Source: DASYRX01 sp035253645 (GTDB lineage Bacteria > Gemmatimonadota > Gemmatimonadetes > Gemmatimonadales > Gemmatimonadaceae). Taken from it: a DNA stretch of 19,564 nucleotides. Shown piece by piece: positions 14,904-19,564 of this stretch. Location: NCBI GenBank assembly GCA_035253645.1, contig DATFBW010000094.1:1-19564 (forward strand), in the 5' to 3' direction. The translations under genes were made by a program, and so were the position numbers. Position 1 is the stretch's first letter; each line of letters opens with the position of its first letter. The notes under the pieces were generated by a model that saw nothing but the letters and a program-made list of their open reading frames with translations, did no database searches and was not told where the DNA came from.

Positions 14904-15605
14904 TTGGCGCTGCTGTGCGTTCGACCGGGCGTACGAACCCGCGCGGTGCGTGTCGCCGGTCTCACTCTCAGTCTTATACTTGCGAGTCGTAAGGGCGAGG
15001 GCCAACTGACGCGTATGCCCGACGGCCGCGGAGGATTCGTGCTGCGGTCGTGCGAGCCGACTGTAGGACCGAAGACGCTCCCGACCTTAGACGCCCTGGT
15101 CGATTCGCAGGCTGTGATGCGCCATTTGAGAGGCGCGCGGGACTCCATACCGGTGGCCGTAAGTCTGTCGTTCGCCGAGAACGGATCCGTGCGCGGTGCG
15201 CGAGTGCTCGAGCCCCCGGGCTCGAAGCACGCAGCGGCAGTTGCTCAGTTTCTCAAGCGTCGAGCGCGCAGACAGCAACCGGGCCAGCTGTGGGCTGTTC
15301 GTGTCTATCTCACAGGCACCACTGTGAGGATCGAACGATCGGTCTTCTGCCCGCCGCAGCGCGATACGACCAGGGGACGGAGGCGCGGCCAGGAAATGAT
15401 CGTCCGCCGGCGCATGGTGGCACATGTGTCGATATCGGCAAAGGGGGACGTCGAGGAAGTGAAGCTCGTGTCCAAGTCGGGCGCGCTCGAACTGGATGAG
15501 GGGATCAGGATGGAGCTCTATGGTGAACGGTATTTCCCCGCGCTGCTTGACGGCGAAGCAATACCGAGTTGGTTGCGCACCGATGGAAGCCGTATGCGCC
15601 TCTGA
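14904..15605 (+). CDS. Secreted protein with TonB C-terminal-like domain
   Basis: The frame is open from far upstream, but TTG 14904 with GGAGGA before it gives a 233-residue protein with an export signal: arginines, then hydrophobic VAGLTLSLILA, then polar. The last about 65 residues (VAHVSISAKGDVEEVKLVSK, then SGALELDEGIRMEL and YFPALLDGEAIPSWLR) match the TonB C-terminal pattern, in which a strand, a polar turn and SSG-like loop precede a helix and an F-x-P-A segment. An earlier region (VAVSLSFAENGSVRGARVLE) has the same strand-turn-strand look, so there may be two such domains. Lacking the Pro-rich linker of true TonB, it is probably a periplasmic domain protein rather than an energy transducer. 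It is divergent from the amidohydrolase. Confidence 0.65.
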   Translation: MALLCVRPGVRTRAVRVAGLTLSLILASRKGEGQLTRMPDGRGGFVLRSCEPTVGPKTLPTLDALVDSQAVMRHLRGARDSIPVAVSLSFAENGSVRGARVLEPPGSKHAAAVAQFLKRRARRQQPGQLWAVRVYLTGTTVRIERSVFCPPQRDTTRGRRRGQEMIVRRRMVAHVSISAKGDVEEVKLVSKSGALELDEGIRMELYGERYFPALLDGEAIPSWLRTDGSRMRL

Positions 15606-15634
15606 GCAGTAACTGCCTAACGACCTCACACGCC

Positions 15635-15640
15635 AAGGAG
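15635..15640 (+). promoter_or_regulatory. Strong ribosome binding site
   Basis: AAGGAG is six bases before ATG 15647 and decides the start of the following membrane protein against a longer in-frame reading from 15569 that would overlap the upstream gene. Confidence 0.7.
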
Positions 15641-15646
15641 CGAGCC

Positions 15647-16045
15647 ATGACCGGAGCTGGAGGCACACCGGGTGGGACAGGAAAGTTTCTGCTGGGGGCC
15701 GCGCTGATCATCGCGGGCGGCTACTGGCTGCTCACGCGAGTGACTGTTGCGAGTGGAGGCTGGTACTTGTGGGGCTATAACGCGTTCGGTCTCTCGATGG
15801 TCCCGTTGCTCATCGGTATCGGGCTCCTGTTCTTCAATGGCCGTTCGCTCGCCGGATGGATACTGACGTCCGCAGGAGCGGTCATCATCCTCGCGGGGAT
15901 CATCGGCAACCTGCAGATCCATTTCCGCGGGACATCGTTATTCGACACGCTCTTGATGCTTGGATTTATGGCCGCGGGAATTGGCTTGGTCGCCGCGTCG
16001 CTCAAATCAGCGGCTGCGACGCCGGATCGGAAGACGGCTCCTTAG
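15647..16045 (+). CDS. Small four-helix membrane protein
   Basis: This 132-residue protein has a Gly/Thr-rich N-terminus and about four hydrophobic segments (roughly 13-30, 48-63, 68-88 and 100-120), with a short Lys/Arg-containing tail. The topology resembles small DUF5668- or LiaF-type membrane domains, but the sequence alone does not establish a family. The start ATG 15647 has AAGGAG at ideal spacing. It follows the TonB-C-like gene by 41 bases and may share its transcript. It converges with the M14 peptidase gene across the AGCTGTCAG repeat structure. Confidence 0.7.
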   Translation: MTGAGGTPGGTGKFLLGAALIIAGGYWLLTRVTVASGGWYLWGYNAFGLSMVPLLIGIGLLFFNGRSLAGWILTSAGAVIILAGIIGNLQIHFRGTSLFDTLLMLGFMAAGIGLVAASLKSAAATPDRKTAP

Positions 16046-16050
16046 AACTG

Positions 16051-16141
16051 AACTAAAGCTGTCAGCTGCCAGACGACAGCTTGAAGCTGTCAGCAGCTGA
16101 CAGCTTTTGTTTCTATGCGCTGGTAGCTGACAGCTTTAGTT
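16051..16141. terminator. AGCTGTCAG inverted repeats, probable bidirectional terminator
   Basis: Outer arms 16051-16070 and 16122-16141 pair in 19 of 20 bases. Inside, 16084-16106 is a near-perfect palindrome with 11-base arms AAGCTGTCAGC and GCTGACAGCTT around one base, followed by TTTTG. The block fills the 99-base gap between convergent genes and ends next to the M14 stop codon (16145-16147). Strong hairpins with T or A runs on each side suggest termination in both directions. The iterated words also make it a repeat element. Confidence 0.65.
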
Positions 16142-16144
16142 GTT

Positions 16145-19087
16145 TTACCGTTGTCCCTCCATATTCGACGTCGTCGTCGGCCGCGGTGCTGCCCGCCCAG
16201 CGTCGAGATCGTTCCAGTTGAGAATCGTGTTGAATCCGAGGAAGAACGTCCCCTGGGTTTGCCAGCGCCAGAACGGACGGATGCCGAACATCACGACGTG
16301 CCCGTTGCCCACTTTGGCGTCCAACACCTGCGCACGGTTTGCGAGGAACTGGCCGTTCTGCAGCGTGCCAGACAACAACATGTCGTTAGGGTTGGCCGGG
16401 AACTGCAACACAACGCGCGGCCGCCCTTCATCGACGTTGATGCCGAACTGCTGTGCCATCTGACGGAGCTGAGCGGCCTGCGACGTATCCGCCGCGCCTT
16501 GACTCGCCCCGGCGCTCCTGGCCCCCCGCTCCTGGGTGGTATCCGTTTCCCAGGGTGACAGGCGCAAGCGTTGCGCCATCGGCGTGATATTCTGACTCGG
16601 CCCTTGCTGTCCACCAAGGAAGCCGGCGAACTCGCTCGGCACACCACCGCCGCCAGCGTTGATGACGGGCGCCTGGTTGAAGTACACCGGGAGTTGCGTG
16701 CCGTCATAGCCATACGCGATCGGACTCTTCTTGTCGTTGAATACGCCACGGAAGACAGACCCGCGCGCGAAAAGCCCCTGCGGTTCTTCGATGGTGATGC
16801 CAGTCGTTAGGCCGTATTCCGGGAAGATCACGCTCGTCGAACCTTCGACGAGCAGCGTCCCACCCTCCCGCACGAATTTCGCCAGCTCGGCGAGGCCTTC
16901 GATCCCCATCCCTCCCCGGATGTCGTCGCTCTGATCGAGGACGCCGAGGTTGGGCGTCGCGTCGGTTTTCTGGTAGGGCAGTGGCGGCTGCGCCGGGTTC
17001 TTGGCAATGCCGTTGACTTGCGACTGCGCGTTCCCGCCGACGTGCGGGAAGATGATCACGTCGTACTTCGCACGCAGATTCCCTTCGCGAAGTTTTTGAT
17101 CGGAGAAGTACGTGTACGGAATGCCAAATACGTCGAGCGCGCCGCGCACCCAGCCTTCGTCCTGCGTGCGCTGCCAGCTGTGCACGTACCCGATACGTGG
17201 CACGTCGAGCTCGTGCGTCTTGACGTTAGGTGCCGACGCTGTGGCCCACGCCGACAACCCGAGCTCCTTCAAGGAGGGTTCCAGCTTCGCCCGGTCCGCG
17301 TTCGGGATAATGAATGCCCCGGCTGCGAATGTCTTGCCGTTCAGGTTGAACGTGTCTTCAGCCGCCTGCATCGCGACGTCTTTGTGGCGGAAGCGGAACG
17401 TCGCGAGTGGGTTGTCGGCCGTGTGTTCGACGACGAGGACAGGGCCACTGCCTTCGATGCCACCGGGCGCTTTGACGTCTGTATTCACTGCCGTCATCGC
17501 CTGCGCCTGGATCGATTTGTCAGTGACGGGAATGACCTTGATGTTGCGCAGCAGTTGGTATGTCCAACCCGTGTCGTCATAAGGACGCGGGTTGCCGACC
17601 GGGAAGTTCTGCACCGAGAAGTACATGTCGGCGAACGTGCGATAGGGCTGATCGGCCCTAACGATATAGTCGCCTGCTTTCACGTCGACGTTCCCGATTT
17701 TGAACGGTGCATTCGCCGTATGGAACTCGAGTCCTTGCGTGCGGAGTGAATTCACCGCGTCGGCCACTTCGGCCTTGCGGCGCTGCAGCGCGGGAATCAC
17801 CCAGGCATACGTCGGCCCGGTCTTCCCCTTCTCGACCGCGCGCTTGTTCTTGAGCCAGTAGTTCTCGAGGTACAGCTCCTTGTTCTTGGCGACGTGGTTG
17901 AGTGCGATCAGGATCGCGGATTGCTGGATGTTGGTGTTGTTCCGTGGTCCCCACGCAATCGATGGCAGCGGCGGATTCGGGCGGAACCATTCGCGGCTCG
18001 TTTGCGTGGCGCCGAGCCTAACGGTTGAGGTGTCCGGTCCGTATGACTGGACTTCGTAGAAGCGGCCCGTCGCGTTGTGCGCGTGAGCGGCGAAGAACAT
18101 GTAGTTAGGCGTCCAGCCATCGTAGAACCCGTACGTCCAGACGCCGGGGATCCCGCGCTTGGTCATCTCCATCACTTCGGTTTTCGCAAGAAGCCACCAC
18201 TCGTCCACGGTGATCGGATCGAGCGCTTCGTTGTAGGGCCCCGTGCCTGTCGAGGTATACAGGTAGTTCGACGCCTCGTGCAGGTCGTGCATGATGGGCG
18301 GATGCCATTCCAAAAAGAACCTGTTCACGTGCTGCGACAGCTTGAGCATCTGGCCGATGTTGTCGCGGTTGTTGTCGTGCGCGACGTATTTGCCCCAGTA
18401 CATCAGCGGCAAGCGCTGCTGGCCGCGGGGGAGCTTCTTGTTGAAGTAGTACGTATCGACCTGCTTTTCGCGTCCATCGACTTCGATGACCGGCGTGATA
18501 AACGTGATCACGTCTTTGCGTATCGCCTGAATGAAGGGCGTCTCTTCCACAGCGAGGCGATAGGCAAGCTCCTGAAGCATCTCGGGCCCGCCTGTTTCGG
18601 GTGAGTGCATTCCGCTTGTGATCCAGTAGATCGGCTTGCCCGTGTTGATGAGGTGGCGCGCCTGCGTGTCGTTCGTTTTCCGCGGATCTGTCAACGCTGC
18701 CAGCATCTGCTTGTAACGGTCCAGCGTCCGGATTGTGTTCTCATCCGCGACCGCGAGAACAATCATATCGCGCCCTTCTTCGGATTTGCCGATCGACCAC
18801 GTCTTTACGCGGTCGGACGCTTTGTCGAGCGCTTCGAAGTAGCGCTGGATGTCCTTTGCGTACGTCAACTCGCCCGGTGTGCCGATAATGCGACCATGAA
18901 ACTTGAGGGGCGTGGGTACGGTGCTCGATGCTGGCAGGTGGTCGACCAGCTCGGTCGTTATGCGCGGGTCGCGCAGATATTCCTTGATCTTCTTGGTGTA
19001 CTCTTCGTCGTTGCGCTGCTGCGAAAACCCGGCGTTCGGGGCTGCAGCGAGCGCGCATAGACCGATGAAGCGGATGACTCGGGACAT
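16145..19087 (-). CDS. Large secreted M14 family zinc metallopeptidase
   Basis: The 980-residue product has a Sec signal (MSRVIRFIGLCALAAAPNAG, cleavage near FSQ) and an N-terminal M14 carboxypeptidase-like domain (about 60-400). Zinc ligands are H161 and E164 in SGMHSPETGG and H267 or H270 in MHDLHEASN; R241 in DNNRDN may bind substrate, and E345 in GRFYEVQS fits the catalytic Glu. The remaining about 550 residues include a segment (about 690-820: YDVIIFPHVGG, then LAKFVREGGTLLVEG) like the class I glutamine amidotransferase-like/ThuA fold, and a C-terminal beta-rich part. I chose ATG 19087 for the signal peptide; the open reading to 19399 adds 104 residues without one. It is probably a periplasmic or secreted peptidase that feeds amino acid or peptide use. 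It carries at least six GTTAGG words. Confidence 0.9.
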   Translation of the reverse strand: MSRVIRFIGLCALAAAPNAGFSQQRNDEEYTKKIKEYLRDPRITTELVDHLPASSTVPTPLKFHGRIIGTPGELTYAKDIQRYFEALDKASDRVKTWSIGKSEEGRDMIVLAVADENTIRTLDRYKQMLAALTDPRKTNDTQARHLINTGKPIYWITSGMHSPETGGPEMLQELAYRLAVEETPFIQAIRKDVITFITPVIEVDGREKQVDTYYFNKKLPRGQQRLPLMYWGKYVAHDNNRDNIGQMLKLSQHVNRFFLEWHPPIMHDLHEASNYLYTSTGTGPYNEALDPITVDEWWLLAKTEVMEMTKRGIPGVWTYGFYDGWTPNYMFFAAHAHNATGRFYEVQSYGPDTSTVRLGATQTSREWFRPNPPLPSIAWGPRNNTNIQQSAILIALNHVAKNKELYLENYWLKNKRAVEKGKTGPTYAWVIPALQRRKAEVADAVNSLRTQGLEFHTANAPFKIGNVDVKAGDYIVRADQPYRTFADMYFSVQNFPVGNPRPYDDTGWTYQLLRNIKVIPVTDKSIQAQAMTAVNTDVKAPGGIEGSGPVLVVEHTADNPLATFRFRHKDVAMQAAEDTFNLNGKTFAAGAFIIPNADRAKLEPSLKELGLSAWATASAPNVKTHELDVPRIGYVHSWQRTQDEGWVRGALDVFGIPYTYFSDQKLREGNLRAKYDVIIFPHVGGNAQSQVNGIAKNPAQPPLPYQKTDATPNLGVLDQSDDIRGGMGIEGLAELAKFVREGGTLLVEGSTSVIFPEYGLTTGITIEEPQGLFARGSVFRGVFNDKKSPIAYGYDGTQLPVYFNQAPVINAGGGGVPSEFAGFLGGQQGPSQNITPMAQRLRLSPWETDTTQERGARSAGASQGAADTSQAAQLRQMAQQFGINVDEGRPRVVLQFPANPNDMLLSGTLQNGQFLANRAQVLDAKVGNGHVVMFGIRPFWRWQTQGTFFLGFNTILNWNDLDAGRAAPRPTTTSNMEGQR

Positions 19088-19255
19088 TGGACCGGGCGTA
19101 AGGGATGGGAAGCGGGGGACGAGAAACGCGGCCGGCAGGCCAAGCGGGACTTTAGAAGGTACGCGCTTGTCCCCCAAAGTGCTTGGACAAATGACGGGCG
19201 GGTTCCCTCGACGGACCCGAGCACCCATGATTGCGGCCCTCATGCGAATCGAGCT

Positions 19256-19564
19256 GTGACCGCTATCCTGTCCTTGGGTGAAGACCCGATGGCTGACAAG
19301 GCCAACGTCGTGCGCCAGGCCAACCTCGCTTTCAGCGCGCGATACCCTGGCGAAACAGCCGCTCGGCAGCCTGTGCATACCGTGTATGGTGGCGGGCACC
19401 TGTTCCGCGCCGATACAGCGCGGAAACTGGGCGATGTCGCGTTACGAGCACTGGATTCGTATGCCGCTGACGCCCGAACGTTCGCGGAGGCGGTGGGATT
19501 GCAACACGGGTCGCCTAACGAGGACACTTCCTTGGCAACGCGCGTGTACTCGCGTGTGCGCGAC
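19256..19564 (+). CDS. Possible aldolase/citrate-lyase superfamily protein (DUF6986-like), partial
   Basis: The frame is open to the right edge, giving about 103 residues. The segment RQPVHTVYGGGHLFRADTAR followed by KLGDVALRALDSYA strongly recalls the N-terminus of DUF6986 proteins, TIM-barrel relatives of HpcH/HpaI aldolases and citrate lyase beta subunits. This is from memory, so moderate. Two starts compete: GTG 19256, which keeps a helix leading into the motif, and ATG 19289, which has a GGTGAAG ribosome-site-like stretch 6-12 bases upstream. The gene is divergent from the M14 peptidase across about 170 bases. CGTTAGGC appears on the other strand at about 19513. The catalytic region lies beyond the window. 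Confidence 0.55.
   Translation, partial: MTAILSLGEDPMADKANVVRQANLAFSARYPGETAARQPVHTVYGGGHLFRADTARKLGDVALRALDSYAADARTFAEAVGLQHGSPNEDTSLATRVYSRVRD

Noticed and set aside
14792..15148. N-terminal extension of the amidohydrolase
   Set aside because: It would bury a good lipoprotein signal and overlap the divergent gene. Composition is arginine-rich as in non-coding frames.
19167..19190. TTGTCC/GGACAA dyad upstream of the M14 gene
   Set aside because: Six-base arms with 12 bases between are expected by chance at this rate, and nothing else supports a role.
19088..19399. N-terminal extension of the M14 peptidase
   Set aside because: ATG 19087 begins a standard signal peptide. The extension has no such signal and overlaps the divergent gene start.
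63..19519. Chi or KOPS interpretation of the CGTTAGGC word
   Set aside because: About 22 sites point one way and about 19 the other, with no local strand bias, whereas those motifs are strongly skewed along a replichore. A genome-wide check could still overturn this.

Overview
The window is GC-rich (roughly 60-65% by eye), densely coded bacterial chromosome. It has a System I cytochrome c maturation operon, a Tat-exported protein, Sec-exported proteins and a lipoprotein, a large secreted M14 metallopeptidase and several GTG/TTG starts. This fits a Gram-negative, aerobic or facultative soil-type bacterium. The style of the secreted peptidase and amidohydrolase suggests Gemmatimonadota, but that is an inference from memory and untested. 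I see no tRNA, rRNA, insertion sequence, phage or CRISPR array.

Layout. (1) 1-3820, minus strand: ccmA-ccmB-ccmC-ccmD-ccmE-ccmF, translationally coupled by overlapping stop/start codons, with ccmF running off the left edge. Together they export and chaperone haem and attach it to c-type cytochromes. (2) 3959-6848, plus strand: a 40-residue membrane peptide, a sodium:solute symporter with a long hydrophilic insert, and a CorA-type divalent cation transporter. (3) 6978-7970, minus: a lone BatA-like von Willebrand A membrane protein. (4) 8100-10070, plus: a membrane PAS / degenerate GGDEF / intact EAL protein, probably a c-di-GMP phosphodiesterase, overlapping tail to tail with an AI-2E family permease (10048-11136, minus). 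(5) 11320-13171, plus: a Tat-exported DsrE-like protein, a small membrane protein and a secreted triple helix-hairpin-helix protein. (6) 13397-14791, minus: an amidohydrolase lipoprotein, divergent from a TonB-C-like secreted protein (14904-15605) and a small membrane protein (15647-16045). (7) 16145-19087, minus: the M14 peptidase, divergent from the start of a possible HpcH/HpaI-like (DUF6986-type) aldolase cut by the right edge.

No gene-free stretch exceeds 300 bases, but the gaps are unusually structured. Three hold inverted repeats built from short iterated words (11143-11246, 13171-13380, 16051-16141), and two carry G-run clusters able to form quadruplexes (8040-8069, 12439-12471). The most striking signal is spread over the whole window: the octamer CGTTAGGC (core GTTAGG/CCTAAC) occurs about 40 times on both strands, mostly inside genes, where it often brings in TTA or CTA leucine codons that are otherwise rare here. 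It behaves like a genome-wide signature word (DNA-uptake-sequence-like or HIP1-like) and is the best candidate here for something undescribed.
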